Under the pieces are notes generated by a model, which saw only the letters and a program-made list of their open reading frames with translations, was not told the DNA's origin and did no database searches. Below are positions 23,789 through 34,033 of a stretch of DNA of 45,868 nt, piece by piece; the first letter of the stretch is position 1, and each line of letters begins with the position of its first letter. A program made the translations under genes and the position numbers. Origin of the DNA: Deltaproteobacteria bacterium (GTDB lineage Bacteria; UBA10199; SPLOWO2-01-44-7); assembly GCA_023265595.1 (NCBI GenBank), contig JAHFSU010000006.1, positions 1 through 45,868 on the forward strand. The letters run 5' to 3'.

Positions 23789-24723
23789 AAATCGTCTGCT
23801 TTGATAAACGATTCTACTTTTGTTTTGTCGGCAAAAGCGCGGAAGAAAGAGTCGGTTACTCTGAAATGGGGGAGATACGTCTCTTTATTTTCGGGCTTCT
23901 GCCGGCCCGGTTTTTTGATTTCCAGAAGCCGCACAACCAAAAATTCATCTTGATTTACAAAGGGCTCCAGAGGCCCGCTTTTCGGTCTGGTTAATGCAAA
24001 TATTTTCGCATAATCTTCCCGTTTCAATTGGCCGCCAAAAACTTTTTTATGTTCGTCCAAAGCAATCGGTCCCACCTTTTCGGCCGCCAATTTGTTTTGT
24101 TTTAAAAGGGGATTCGCTTCTTTGCCCAAGCTCCAGAGTTTTTGGGCCTCGAAAGCGGCCCCTTTTTTTTCTTTTGGAAAGGCCACCGTTTCAAAAGTCC
24201 ATTGTATTTCACCTTTTTCTTCATCGATCGGTTCCACTTTTTGAACCCAACTTTGGAAATCGTTCAAAAGAAGCTCTTTGCGGATCAAATCCTCATAAGA
24301 GAGGCCGTAGCGATTGTAAAAATTACGGATAAAGTTTTTATAAGCGACCGGATCAAAATCCTTATCTTTCAATATATTGTCGCGCAATTCTTCATCTATC
24401 ACCTTAAAACCGTGCGAATGGGCAAACTGATCGATCAGACTTTGGGTTATGAGCTGGCGCTGGGCCGATTCCTTGAGGCTTTTGAGTAAGAAATCAGGGA
24501 TCTCGCCGTCTTTCATCGATTTTCTCAAACGATCGACCTGACTGTCATAGGCGATACGGAGTTCCGCAAACAGGATCGATTGTTTGCCGACTTTGATAGC
24601 CGTTGCATCCTGAGTTTGGCGATACAGTTGATTGAAGCCGAAGAAAAAAACGAACGTGACAATCGTAACCGCCAAAATAACTTTGAGCCCCCACCCGATA
24701 TGTTTTCGAACGATCTCAAGCAT
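23785..24723 (-). CDS. Membrane-anchored SurA/PpiD-type periplasmic chaperone without PPIase domain
   Basis: 312 residues. A single N-terminal membrane anchor (VILAVTIVTFVFFFGFNQLY) is followed by a SurA_N-like helical domain (RQLITQSLIDQFAHSHGFKV, RDNILKDKDFDPVAYKNFIR). PpiD and SurA fold or hold outer-membrane proteins in the periplasm. After the helical domain I cannot find the parvulin motifs, and the C-terminus is a charged linker and short beta region. This looks like a chaperone that has lost its isomerase domain. Its neighbour upstream is an outer-membrane beta-barrel gene, a plausible client. It overlaps cca by four bases. Confidence 0.75.
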   Translation of the reverse strand: MLEIVRKHIGWGLKVILAVTIVTFVFFFGFNQLYRQTQDATAIKVGKQSILFAELRIAYDSQVDRLRKSMKDGEIPDFLLKSLKESAQRQLITQSLIDQFAHSHGFKVIDEELRDNILKDKDFDPVAYKNFIRNFYNRYGLSYEDLIRKELLLNDFQSWVQKVEPIDEEKGEIQWTFETVAFPKEKKGAAFEAQKLWSLGKEANPLLKQNKLAAEKVGPIALDEHKKVFGGQLKREDYAKIFALTRPKSGPLEPFVNQDEFLVVRLLEIKKPGRQKPENKETYLPHFRVTDSFFRAFADKTKVESFIKADDL

Positions 24724-24762
24724 GCCAAAGTTCTAACCAAAAATGGGGTGAGCGTCAATGCA

Positions 24763-25551
24763 TCAAAACAGATAAGCCATTTGGAGACCGCCCCAGATTT
24801 GAGTCTGGTGCGGACGAGCGGCACGAACCGGTTCAAAGAGAAGATAACTGACGTGAAAATTAGGGGTCAGCGTCCAGTGTTTGTCGGGATTCCATGAAAA
24901 CAGGAGGGCATAATCGAGAAGGTTGGGGCTTGTTCCTATATCGGCAATGTGGGTCCGGTTAAATTTTTCATCTCCGATGCCGAATAAAAACCAGGTATCG
25001 ACTGAAAAATATTTTGAAAGAGGGGCGGTCCATTCTATTCCGAGATCGCCGTACACCCCCCCCTCCACGGAGACGAAAAGGGCGGCAAAATCGGTAAAAA
25101 TTTGGAGAGGCCCGACGGGATAAGTAAAACGGGCATTGGTTTTTAATGTGGCGTTGCTGGCATCGAGCGATTTGGGATTGCCGTGCGGAAACATATCTCC
25201 CTCGACGGAAAAGAGATAACCCAGTTTGTGAAAAATATTTTCATATTGGAAAATGAGGTCGACTTCGTTGAATTGGCCTTGATTCGGTTCATTATTGAGG
25301 ACAAAATTCCCCCAAGCAGTAAACTTAAAACCGTAAAAGCCGAAACTGGCAGAGGGCTGCCAAACCGGCCCTTCACTGGCGGCAAGGGCATACCAGACAT
25401 AGCGGGAGTAAAAATCGGACTCGACCTGAAAATAATAGGGTTTCTTCGAGACAGCTTCCTCCGCCACGATATCGGCCTCTTCTTGGGCAAAAAGGGGAGG
25501 GGCCATCAGGCAAAAAAGAGCCGCAACAAATAAAAAAGACCTTTTTCTCAT
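24763..25551 (-). CDS. Outer-membrane beta-barrel protein, unknown function
   Basis: About 262 residues. A signal peptide (MRKRSFLFVAALFCLMAPPL then FAQ) is followed by alternating amphipathic strands rich in aromatic residues (YYFQVESDFYSRYVWYALAA, FKFTAWGNFVLNN). The last residues GGLQMAYLF end in Phe, as required for recognition by the BAM complex. I chose ATG 25551; an upstream TTG at 25590 would put polar residues ahead of the signal peptide. Probably a porin- or TorF-like barrel with roughly 10-12 strands; the substrate is unknown. Located next to the SurA/PpiD-type chaperone gene. Confidence 0.78.
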   Translation of the reverse strand: MRKRSFLFVAALFCLMAPPLFAQEEADIVAEEAVSKKPYYFQVESDFYSRYVWYALAASEGPVWQPSASFGFYGFKFTAWGNFVLNNEPNQGQFNEVDLIFQYENIFHKLGYLFSVEGDMFPHGNPKSLDASNATLKTNARFTYPVGPLQIFTDFAALFVSVEGGVYGDLGIEWTAPLSKYFSVDTWFLFGIGDEKFNRTHIADIGTSPNLLDYALLFSWNPDKHWTLTPNFHVSYLLFEPVRAARPHQTQIWGGLQMAYLF

Positions 25552-25605
25552 CTGCTTTCTGTTTGTAAATTTTTTAGAAGGGGTTGTCAATGAATGGGGA
25601 CTTGA

Positions 25606-26673
<1,068 letters not shown>

Positions 26674-26677
26674 AAGC

Positions 26678-27511
26678 GTGCTCAAACCAAAGCTGAAAAC
26701 CTCGTGGCAATTTTTGATTCCTGTTTTTTTGGTTCTCTTCTTTATATCTTTATTATCCGGCAAAGTGCGCCGGGCCCCTTGGTATGAACAGTGGGCCTTC
26801 AATGCTGCTTCTCCGGCGATCTCCCTTTTTTCGTGGGTTTCTTACCGTACGGAAGATGTTTGGAAACATTATTTTTATTTGGTCGGTGTTGCCAAACGGA
26901 ATGAGCAACTTGCCCAAGAAACCGATCAGCTTCGGCAACAATTAGTCCAGTTTGAGGAATGGAAACAGGAAAATGCACGGTTGGGCCGGCTTTTGGATTT
27001 GCAGCGCGAACTGGCTCTGCCGGTTGTTGCGGCCAAGGTGGTGGCTTATGATCCCCAGACCGAATTCAAAACAATTATTATCAACAAAGGAGCCAAACAT
27101 CAGATCAAGCCGGATATGCCTGTTGTCTCTACTGCTGGTCTCGTCGGAAAAGTCGGTCCGGTTTTTTCCGATCATGCCATCATACTGCTGATTACCGATC
27201 CGGCGATGAATGTCGATGTGTTTGACCAGCGTTCCCGGGTGCGGGGTATTTTGGTCGGTGTTGCAAAAAATGTCTCCTTGAGGCCGGGACTTTTTTTAAG
27301 CCGGCTCGAATATGTCACACAGACGAGTGACATCCAGAAGGGAGACCTGCTCATTACATCGGGTCTGGATCAGCTTTTTCCGAAAGGGATTGCCGTCGGG
27401 GCGATCCACAAGATTACGAACAACCCATTCGGAATTTTTGCCGATGCCGAAGTGGTGCCGATGGTCGATTTCAGTCAGATTGAAGAAGTACTTGTCCTGT
27501 TGAAACCATGA
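26678..27511 (+). CDS. mreC: Rod shape-determining protein MreC
   Basis: A 277-residue bitopic membrane protein. One N-terminal transmembrane helix (FLIPVFLVLFFISLLSGK) is followed by a coiled coil (NEQLAQETDQLRQQLVQFEE) and two beta-barrel domains (VVAAKVVAYDPQTEFKTIII, GDLLITSGLDQLFPKGIAVG). MreC connects MreB and MreD to PBP2 in the periplasm. The start is a GTG at 26678, five bases after mreB; no better start exists. Its end overlaps mreD by four bases. Confidence 0.95.
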   Translation: MLKPKLKTSWQFLIPVFLVLFFISLLSGKVRRAPWYEQWAFNAASPAISLFSWVSYRTEDVWKHYFYLVGVAKRNEQLAQETDQLRQQLVQFEEWKQENARLGRLLDLQRELALPVVAAKVVAYDPQTEFKTIIINKGAKHQIKPDMPVVSTAGLVGKVGPVFSDHAIILLITDPAMNVDVFDQRSRVRGILVGVAKNVSLRPGLFLSRLEYVTQTSDIQKGDLLITSGLDQLFPKGIAVGAIHKITNNPFGIFADAEVVPMVDFSQIEEVLVLLKP

Positions 27512-27990
27512 AACTTTTTATTTTAATGTTTTTGTATGGTGTTTTTGTGATTGCGGTCAAAAGTGTCTGGCAAATTCCTGTGCATTTTGTGATGCTCGCG
27601 GTGATTTATCTCGGATTTTATCAGGGCTGGCGGATTGGGTTGCTCTGCACCCTGATGTTGGGCATTTTGCTTGATGCCGTTTCGGTCAGTTCTTTCGGGA
27701 CCTCTCTTTTGTCTTTCGGGATTCTTTTTGGCTGGATCCGTTTTTTCCGGAACAAAATTCTGTTTCAAACACCGTTGTCCCATTTTTTTTGGGTTGCTTT
27801 TTTGAGTCTCTTGCACGGCGTCATTACTTTAGGCTTATCACGATCTTTGAACGTCTATCGGGGGATGCTTTTTTGGCACGCCGTTTTGGATGCCGCGGTC
27901 GGCCTTTTTTGGATTCCATTGCTGTCGCGGTACACGGCTTTTACAACGAAAGAATTGGTTGAAGAGAAAGATATTTTTTTGAAACGTTGA
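27508..27990 (+). CDS. mreD: Rod shape-determining protein MreD
   Basis: A 160-residue integral membrane protein with about five hydrophobic helices, e.g. LFILMFLYGVFVIAVKSVW and GLLCTLMLGILLDAVSVSSF, the latter containing the family's LDxxSxxxxG pattern. It is an elongasome scaffold. Sequence conservation of MreD is low, so the identity also rests on position between mreC (ATGA overlap) and mrdA (starts two bases after the mreD stop). Confidence 0.92.
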   Translation: MKLFILMFLYGVFVIAVKSVWQIPVHFVMLAVIYLGFYQGWRIGLLCTLMLGILLDAVSVSSFGTSLLSFGILFGWIRFFRNKILFQTPLSHFFWVAFLSLLHGVITLGLSRSLNVYRGMLFWHAVLDAAVGLFWIPLLSRYTAFTTKELVEEKDIFLKR

Positions 27991-27991
27991 T

Positions 27992-29893
27992 ATGCAACTT
28001 TCGCACAATTTTCATCAGGAGTTGGAACCGCGGCTGAAACGGTTTCTAGTTGTGATCCTACTGATATTGGGAGCGATTGCCTTGCGGCTTTACTATTTGC
28101 AGGTCCTTCGTGGAAAATTTTACCGCCTTTTTTCCGAAGAAAACAGCATCCGTGAAATTGTGGAACCGGCCCTGCGCGGGATGATGCTCGATCGGAACGG
28201 CATTCCTCTTGTGGAAAACCGGCCGGCATTTGATCTCGTTATGATTCCGCAATATGTAACCAGCCCGGAAAAAGTTTTTGAGACGCTGGAAAAACACCTC
28301 AACATCCCTGTCGAAAAATTGAAAGAAAAATGGGCCGAACATTTCAAAAGGCCGGCTTATGAACCGATTGCCATTTTAAAAGATGTCCCGATGGATACGG
28401 TCAGTTGGATCAAAGCGCACAAAAATCCGTGGGAAAATTTATCAGAAGATTCCGATTTGAAAGGGGTCGACGTGCAGCTCCGCTATGAACGGGAATACGC
28501 GGAAGGGGATATCGCAAGCCATGTCTTGGGTTATGTGCGTGAAATCGATGCGAACCGCTTGAAGATGGTTCAGAAAAAATGGCCCGGCATTTATGAACGG
28601 GGAGATCAGATCGGTATTCGGGGTCTCGAAGAGGTTTGGGATTTGACCTTGCGCGGTGATGATGGTTTTCAGCAAAAAGTCGTGAACGCGGTCGGACGAG
28701 AGATCAGTTATCCCGCTATTGAGGAAGAACTGACTGAAAAAAAACCGGTGAATGGAATAAATCTCAAATTGACTCTCGACGGCCGGCTGCAAAAAGTGGC
28801 GCGCGATTATTTCAAGGGAAAAGCCGGCGCCGCTGTGGCCCTTGATCCGCGTAATGGGGCCGTTTTACTGCTCTATTCGGCCCCTTCGTTCGATCTGAAT
28901 TTGTTGGGGGGAAAATATGGAAATGAATATTGGCAGGAAATTTCGATGCGACCGGAAAAGTTTTTGCTAAACCGGGCTATTCAAGGCACTTATCCCCCCG
29001 GTTCCACCTACAAAATTGTCAATGGGACGGCGGCGTTGCACGAAAAAGTTGTGCAACCGGATGAGAAGATTCATTGCGGCGGCGGTTTGAATTTTGGAAA
29101 CCGCTATTTCAAATGTTGGCGTGCGGGCGGGCATGGCCTCGTCGATTTCTTCAGAAGCCTCGTCGCCTCCTGCGATGTCTACTATTACACGATGGGTCTG
29201 AGATTGGGCGTCGATCGTCTGGCAAAGTATGCGCGTGCCTTCGGTTTGGGAAACCCAACCGGCATTGATCTCCCCGATGAAAAGGGGGGACTGATCCCCA
29301 CATCGGCATGGAAATTAAAATATCGGAAAGAGCCGTGGCAGGACGGGGAAACCCTTTCGATTTCGATCGGTCAGGGTTATGATCTCGTAACGCCGCTCCA
29401 AGCGGCCGTGATGGTTTCAAAAGTGGTGAATGGGGGACAAGCGATACGTCCCTATTTGGTGCTGAGCAAAATTGCCCCCGGTTCTACGGAAGAAGAAAAA
29501 CTGAAACCGTTAGGGCCGGTTTCGAACAAAGAAGAGACCAAACTCGATCCGAAAATATTGGAACAGGTCAAAGAGGCTTTGGTTGGTGTTGTCGGAAATT
29601 CAGAGGGGACAGCGCACCGTCTGAGCCTTTTGCAAATTCCAATGGGGGGGAAAACCGGAACAGCGCAGGTGGTTTCTCTCGGAAAAGGATGTGTCAGCAA
29701 TTCCTGCGAAGACCATGCATGGTTTGTTGCCTTTGCGCCGGCTGAAAATCCGGTTATTGCGGTGGCCGTGCTCGTGGAACATGGTGGCCACGGCTCTTCA
29801 GCCGCCGCTCCGTTGGCGGGAGATTTGATTAAAACTTATTTGGAAACGTCGCAAAATCAAAAAAATGAAGCGAAAGATTCTGGAAAACTTTAA
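27992..29893 (+). CDS. mrdA: Penicillin-binding protein 2 (peptidoglycan transpeptidase)
   Basis: A 633-residue class B PBP that crosslinks peptidoglycan during rod elongation. One N-terminal membrane anchor (FLVVILLILGAIALRLYYLQ), the dimerisation domain with the RGMMLDRNGIPL motif, then the transpeptidase: SxxK in PPGSTYK with Ser338, SxD in SCDVYYYT as usual for PBP2, and KTGT in GGKTGTAQVV. An extra Cys pair (CVSNSC) follows the KTGT motif. The 3' end overlaps rodA by 29 bases. Beta-lactam target and partner of RodA. Confidence 0.97.
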   Translation: MQLSHNFHQELEPRLKRFLVVILLILGAIALRLYYLQVLRGKFYRLFSEENSIREIVEPALRGMMLDRNGIPLVENRPAFDLVMIPQYVTSPEKVFETLEKHLNIPVEKLKEKWAEHFKRPAYEPIAILKDVPMDTVSWIKAHKNPWENLSEDSDLKGVDVQLRYEREYAEGDIASHVLGYVREIDANRLKMVQKKWPGIYERGDQIGIRGLEEVWDLTLRGDDGFQQKVVNAVGREISYPAIEEELTEKKPVNGINLKLTLDGRLQKVARDYFKGKAGAAVALDPRNGAVLLLYSAPSFDLNLLGGKYGNEYWQEISMRPEKFLLNRAIQGTYPPGSTYKIVNGTAALHEKVVQPDEKIHCGGGLNFGNRYFKCWRAGGHGLVDFFRSLVASCDVYYYTMGLRLGVDRLAKYARAFGLGNPTGIDLPDEKGGLIPTSAWKLKYRKEPWQDGETLSISIGQGYDLVTPLQAAVMVSKVVNGGQAIRPYLVLSKIAPGSTEEEKLKPLGPVSNKEETKLDPKILEQVKEALVGVVGNSEGTAHRLSLLQIPMGGKTGTAQVVSLGKGCVSNSCEDHAWFVAFAPAENPVIAVAVLVEHGGHGSSAAAPLAGDLIKTYLETSQNQKNEAKDSGKL

Positions 29894-30965
29894 CTGGTCT
29901 CTGTGGTGGGTCACCTTGTCTCTGATGACATTGGGGCTCGTCAATCTTTACAGTGCCCTGAGTTTTTGGGGGGAAGGGGGTGTGCTGACCCTTTTTTGGT
30001 ATCAACTATTATGGTTTGTGATCGGTATTTTTTTGATGCTTTTTCTTGTGACGATGGATTATCGACTCTGGGACAAATTAGGGACCTATTTTTATATTTT
30101 CGTGCTGATCCTTCTCCTTTTAGTTTTGTTTGTCGGCAAAGTGGTCAGCGGGCACAGAAGCTGGCTCGGTGTCGGACCTTTTACCATCCAGCCTTCCGAA
30201 TTTGCAAAAATCGGATTGATTTTTGTTCTGGCAAAATATTTCAGCGATAACCCTTTGTCCGCCGGTTATGGTTTTAAAGATTTGATCAAACCGTTGCTGC
30301 TCACGATGCTTCCGTTTGTTTTAGTCATCGCGGGAAAAGATTTGGGGAGCTCGCTTTTTTTCCCTCTGCTGTTCGGCACGATGGCGATGGTGGCTAAAAT
30401 AAGACGGGGCACGTTAATCGGATTTTTGGTTTTGATCTTTTTGGGCGGCGGACTGGCCTATCAGTTTGCGTTGAGGCCGTATCAAAAAGAGCGGATCCGG
30501 ATATTTTTGAATCCCGAAGCCGACCCGAAAAAAAGCGGTTATCATCTGATCCAATCTAAAATTGCGGTCGGTTCGGGCCAAATTTTTGGCAAAGGCTATC
30601 TGAAAGGGCGGATCAACAAACTTCGCTATTTGCCCGACAAACATACCGATTTTATTTTTCCGGTGTTGGCGGAGGAGTGGGGTTTGATAGGGGGCTGGCT
30701 GATGCTCGGGCTTTATGTTTTTCTTCTCTGGAACGGTATGATGATTGCCATCAAAGCTCGTGAGCCGTTCGGATCTTTTTTAGCTATTGGTGTCGTCTCC
30801 CTCCTTTTTTGGCATCTCTTCATCAATTTGGGCGGTGTTTTGGGGATGATTCCGTTGACCGGTGTTCCTCTTCCATTTTTAAGCTACGGCGGCACCTCCA
30901 CCTTGGCCTTTTTGATGGGGATCGGTTTGTTGCTCAACATCCACATGCGACGGTTTATGTTTTAA
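29865..30965 (+). CDS. rodA: Peptidoglycan glycosyltransferase RodA (SEDS family)
   Basis: A 366-residue multi-pass SEDS protein that polymerises glycan strands with PBP2. Signatures include GHRSWLGVGPFTIQPSEFAK with the functionally important PSE, LPDKHTDFIFPVLAEEWGLI, and LTGVPLPFLSYGGTSTLAFL at the C-terminus. About ten membrane helices. It overlaps mrdA by 29 bases, so translation is coupled. Last gene of the mre operon, followed by a weak hairpin at 30981-31004. Confidence 0.97.
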   Translation: MKRKILENFNWSLWWVTLSLMTLGLVNLYSALSFWGEGGVLTLFWYQLLWFVIGIFLMLFLVTMDYRLWDKLGTYFYIFVLILLLLVLFVGKVVSGHRSWLGVGPFTIQPSEFAKIGLIFVLAKYFSDNPLSAGYGFKDLIKPLLLTMLPFVLVIAGKDLGSSLFFPLLFGTMAMVAKIRRGTLIGFLVLIFLGGGLAYQFALRPYQKERIRIFLNPEADPKKSGYHLIQSKIAVGSGQIFGKGYLKGRINKLRYLPDKHTDFIFPVLAEEWGLIGGWLMLGLYVFLLWNGMMIAIKAREPFGSFLAIGVVSLLFWHLFINLGGVLGMIPLTGVPLPFLSYGGTSTLAFLMGIGLLLNIHMRRFMF

Positions 30966-30980
30966 CTCACAAACAGAAAT

Positions 30981-31004
30981 AGCGGGCTCTTATTTTAACC
31001 CGCT
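30981..31004. terminator. Weak bidirectional hairpin between rodA and trxA
   Basis: AGCGGG (30981-30986) and CCCGCT (30999-31004) pair around an A/T-rich 12-base loop that contains the trxA stop codon. Only short T-runs flank it on either strand, so termination strength is uncertain. Confidence 0.5.
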
Positions 31005-31321
31005 TTGCTGAAGAGGGCTTCAATGTTGTTTCGTGGGACATTGCCGACCAACTGGCCGACCGGTTGGCCGCCATGAAATAAAATCAGCGTCGGAATGGAA
31101 CGGACGCCATACTGTGCGGCGTTATTCGGATTGTGATCGACATCGACTTTGCAAAATTTGATTTTGCCTGCGTAATCCTGCGATAATTTTTCGACGGTGG
31201 GCGCCAAGGAACGGCATGGGCCGCACCATGTGGCCCAGAAATCGACCAATACGGGGATTGTCGATTTCAAAACCTCCTGATCAAAATTGTCATCCGTAAT
31301 TTCGTAAAGATTACCGGCCAT
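30995..31321 (-). CDS. trxA: Thioredoxin
   Basis: A 108-residue cytoplasmic disulfide reductase. The active site WCGPC lies in VDFWATWCGPCRSLAPTVEK, with the buried Asp and the cis-Pro segment SIPTLILFHGGQPV at normal positions. Length is typical. It overlaps the upstream thioesterase gene by 11 bases and is probably cotranscribed. GAGAGAG upstream of the start acts as ribosome binding site. Confidence 0.97.
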   Translation of the reverse strand: MAGNLYEITDDNFDQEVLKSTIPVLVDFWATWCGPCRSLAPTVEKLSQDYAGKIKFCKVDVDHNPNNAAQYGVRSIPTLILFHGGQPVGQLVGNVPRNNIEALFSKAG

Positions 31322-31811
31322 TTCTCTCTCTCCTCTCTTTCAAACGGACTGTCCTCCGCTCTTCTCCCCTCTGAAAGCGTTCTTTGTCAAGGGGTGTTTC
31401 CAAAACCAGGGGCTGGACCGGGGTCGGTTTTCCCAAATCATCCAATGCCACCATCGTCACATAAGCCCGACCGACAAATTTTGTTTCCCCTTTGACGGTG
31501 TCTTCTGCTTCAATCCGGACGCCGACCTCCATCGAAGTATGTCCCACAAAATTGACCGACGCTTTCAAAATAAGCAGATCTCCCAGATGCACCGGATTCA
31601 CAAAATCAAAATGATCGATACAGGCGGTGACTACATTGCGACGGGCATGTCGCGTGGCCGAAACAAAAGCCGCTTCATCGACGTAGCGCATGATCGAGCC
31701 GCCGTGGACATAACCGTAATGATTGGCATCGAAGGGCGACATCACCTGCATCATGGTGCTTTTGGAGAGAGACACCTTCTTCCCTTTGAGTTTGGCCGTC
31801 TGTTTTGCCAT
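31311..31811 (-). CDS. Acyl-CoA thioesterase (hotdog fold, YciA/BACH-like)
   Basis: A 166-residue single-hotdog thioesterase that releases free acid from acyl-CoA. The family pattern is visible in MSPFDANHYGYVHGGSIMRY (central helix and HGG), AAFVSATRHARRNVVTACID, and the beta strands GDLLILKASVNFVGHTSMEV. The C-terminal 25 residues are highly basic (ERRTVRLKERRERNG), an unusual tail. Cotranscribed with trxA. Substrate length preference cannot be read from the sequence. It may cooperate with the acyl-CoA dehydrogenase system. Confidence 0.85.
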   Translation of the reverse strand: MAKQTAKLKGKKVSLSKSTMMQVMSPFDANHYGYVHGGSIMRYVDEAAFVSATRHARRNVVTACIDHFDFVNPVHLGDLLILKASVNFVGHTSMEVGVRIEAEDTVKGETKFVGRAYVTMVALDDLGKPTPVQPLVLETPLDKERFQRGEERRTVRLKERRERNGR

Positions 31812-31900
31812 GATGCGCGCATCATAAAGGACCTTCGTATCATGGGCAAGTTTAAGTTTTGACTTCTCCCGCCACCTTTTCTATAAGGGCCCTTCCACTT

Positions 31901-33259
31901 ATGGGAAAAAACAAAATTTTTGGTACCGATGGTGTGCGGGGGCTAGCCAACAAGAATCCGATGGATTCCGAAATGGCATTGAAACTGGGGCGTGCCTCGG
32001 CCCTTGTTTTGAGAAATGGGGCGCATCGCCACCGGATTGTGATCGGCAAAGACACGCGACTTTCCGGCTATATGTTGGAAACGGCGCTGGCCAGCGGCAT
32101 TGTCTCTGCGGGAAGCGATGTTTTTCTCGCCGGTCCCCTCCCAACGCCGGGGGTTGCCTTCATTGCCAAAAGCATGCGGTGCGATGCCGGCGTCGTGATC
32201 TCCGGCTCTCACAACGATTATCGGGATAACGGAATCAAATTTTTCGACAAAGACGGATTCAAACTTTCTGACACCACTGAAGCCAAAATCGAAGAGACGA
32301 TGTTTGGTTCCGCCATGGATAGCGGAAGGGCGACACCCGAAAATTTAGGGAAGGCGTTTCGTATTGATGATGCCGATGGTCGTTACACTCAATTTTTAAA
32401 AAATTGTTTCCCGCGCGATTTGAATCTGGAAGGTTTGAAAATTGTTGTCGATTGTTCCAATGGCGCGGGTTATGTTGTGGCCCCCAATGTTCTGGGCGAA
32501 CTGGGGGCGCATGTCTATCCGATTGCGCATCATCCCGACGGAACCAATATCAACCGGAATTGCGGTTCTTTGCATACCGAAGAGCTTTGCCGTCATGTGA
32601 AGGAGATCAATGCTGAATGCGGCATAGCCCTTGACGGCGATGCCGACCGTGTCATCATGTGTGATGAAAAGGGACAGATTGTCGATGGGGATGTGATTTT
32701 GGCGTTGTGCGCCCACTATTGGAAACAAAAGGGGACGCTTAAAAAAGATACGGTTGTGGCCACGGTCATGAGCAATCTGGCCCTCGATCATTTTATGGAA
32801 AAAAATCAGATAAAACTGGTCAAAACGCAAGTGGGAGATCGTTATGTCGTTGAAGCCATGCGTAAACAGGGCTACAACATGGGGGGCGAACAGTCGGGGC
32901 ATCTCCTTTTTCTCGATTACAATACAACGGGCGACGGCATTTTGGGAGCGCTGATGGTGTTACAGATCATGTTGGAACAGCAAAAACCTCTCTCCGAATT
33001 GCGCCGGATTTTAACCCCCTATCCGCAGGTCTTGATCAATGTGAACGTCAAAGAAAAAAAGGATTTCAAAGAGGTGCCGCCCGTTTGGCATGTGATTCAG
33101 GAAGTGGAAAAAAGACTCGGAAAGTCGGGGCGTATTTTGGTTCGGTATTCGGGGACGGAAAATATCGCCCGCATCATGGTAGAAGGGGAAGAGGCACACA
33201 AAATCCGGAGTCTTGCCGGCATGGTGGAAGAGGTTATCCATCAAAATTTAGGAAGATAA
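31901..33259 (+). CDS. glmM: Phosphoglucosamine mutase
   Basis: A 452-residue alpha-D-phosphohexomutase that interconverts glucosamine-6-P and glucosamine-1-P for UDP-GlcNAc synthesis. The start region is KIFGTDGVRGLANKNPM. The phosphoserine is Ser103 in VVISGSHNDYRDN (the usual SASHN reads SGSHN). The metal loop is ALDGDADRVIM, the sugar-binding motif GGEQSGHL, and the phosphate-binding RYSGTENIARIMVE. I chose ATG 31901 because the family begins there; an upstream start at 31859 adds no conserved residues. First gene of the glmM-pdxJ-acpS-nnrD-tsaE-lysC string. Confidence 0.96.
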   Translation: MGKNKIFGTDGVRGLANKNPMDSEMALKLGRASALVLRNGAHRHRIVIGKDTRLSGYMLETALASGIVSAGSDVFLAGPLPTPGVAFIAKSMRCDAGVVISGSHNDYRDNGIKFFDKDGFKLSDTTEAKIEETMFGSAMDSGRATPENLGKAFRIDDADGRYTQFLKNCFPRDLNLEGLKIVVDCSNGAGYVVAPNVLGELGAHVYPIAHHPDGTNINRNCGSLHTEELCRHVKEINAECGIALDGDADRVIMCDEKGQIVDGDVILALCAHYWKQKGTLKKDTVVATVMSNLALDHFMEKNQIKLVKTQVGDRYVVEAMRKQGYNMGGEQSGHLLFLDYNTTGDGILGALMVLQIMLEQQKPLSELRRILTPYPQVLINVNVKEKKDFKEVPPVWHVIQEVEKRLGKSGRILVRYSGTENIARIMVEGEEAHKIRSLAGMVEEVIHQNLGR

Positions 33260-33262
33260 AAA

Positions 33263-34033
33263 ATGTTAAGACTCGGTGTGAACATCGATCATGTGGCCAC
33301 GTTGCGGCAAGCCAGAAAAACGCGCTATCCGAATCCGATGGCCGCTGCGGCTTTGATCGAAAAGGCGGGGGCCAATCAGATTACGGTCCATTTGCGCGAA
33401 GACCGGCGGCATATTCAGGATAGCGATGTCCGGGAGTTGCGGAAAACGGTCAGCACCCTTTTGAATTTGGAGATGGCGGCAACACCCGAAATGGTGAAAA
33501 TTGCGTGCGATATCAAACCGGATGTTGTGACGCTGGTGCCCGAAAGGCGTCAGGAGATGACGACCGAAAAGGGGCTCGATGTGCTCAAAAACGCCGATCC
33601 CCTCGGCTCGGCCATTCAAAAGTTGAAAAGCGCCGGCATGGATGTCAGTCTTTTTATCGAAGCCGATTTGCGTCAGATTGAAGAAACGGTTCGGCTGGGA
33701 GCAGACCGCATTGAATTACACACCGGTCGTTATTGCGATTGGGTCGACAAACGGGACAAAAAAGAGATACAAAATGAACTGCAACATTTGAAAACCGCTT
33801 CTCAGTTTGCGCTCGAAAAAGGTTTGTTGGTAGCGGCGGGGCACGGCCTCAATTACGACAACATTGAAGATTGTATCCGGCAGGTCAGTGAAATTGAAGA
33901 ATATAATATCGGTCATAGCATTATTTCGCGGGCCATTTTTGTCGGTCTTGAAAATGCGGTGACAGAAATGAAAGAAATTTTGGAAACGGTGGGCGCGAAT
34001 AATAAGGAGAATAAGGAGGAGGCACTTTTATGA
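33263..34033 (+). CDS. pdxJ: Pyridoxine 5'-phosphate synthase
   Basis: A 256-residue TIM-barrel enzyme that condenses 1-deoxyxylulose-5-P with 3-amino-1-hydroxyacetone-P to form PNP. Signatures: LGVNIDHVATLRQARKTRYP, TVHLREDRRHIQDSDV with catalytic Glu/His region, VTLVPERRQEMTTEKGLDV, IELHTGRYCDW and the C-terminal GHGLNYDN with IGHSIISRAIFVGL. It starts three bases after glmM and overlaps acpS by four bases (ATGA). A short Glu/Asn/Lys tail (NNKENKEEALL) follows the domain. Confidence 0.97.
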   Translation: MLRLGVNIDHVATLRQARKTRYPNPMAAAALIEKAGANQITVHLREDRRHIQDSDVRELRKTVSTLLNLEMAATPEMVKIACDIKPDVVTLVPERRQEMTTEKGLDVLKNADPLGSAIQKLKSAGMDVSLFIEADLRQIEETVRLGADRIELHTGRYCDWVDKRDKKEIQNELQHLKTASQFALEKGLLVAAGHGLNYDNIEDCIRQVSEIEEYNIGHSIISRAIFVGLENAVTEMKEILETVGANNKENKEEALL

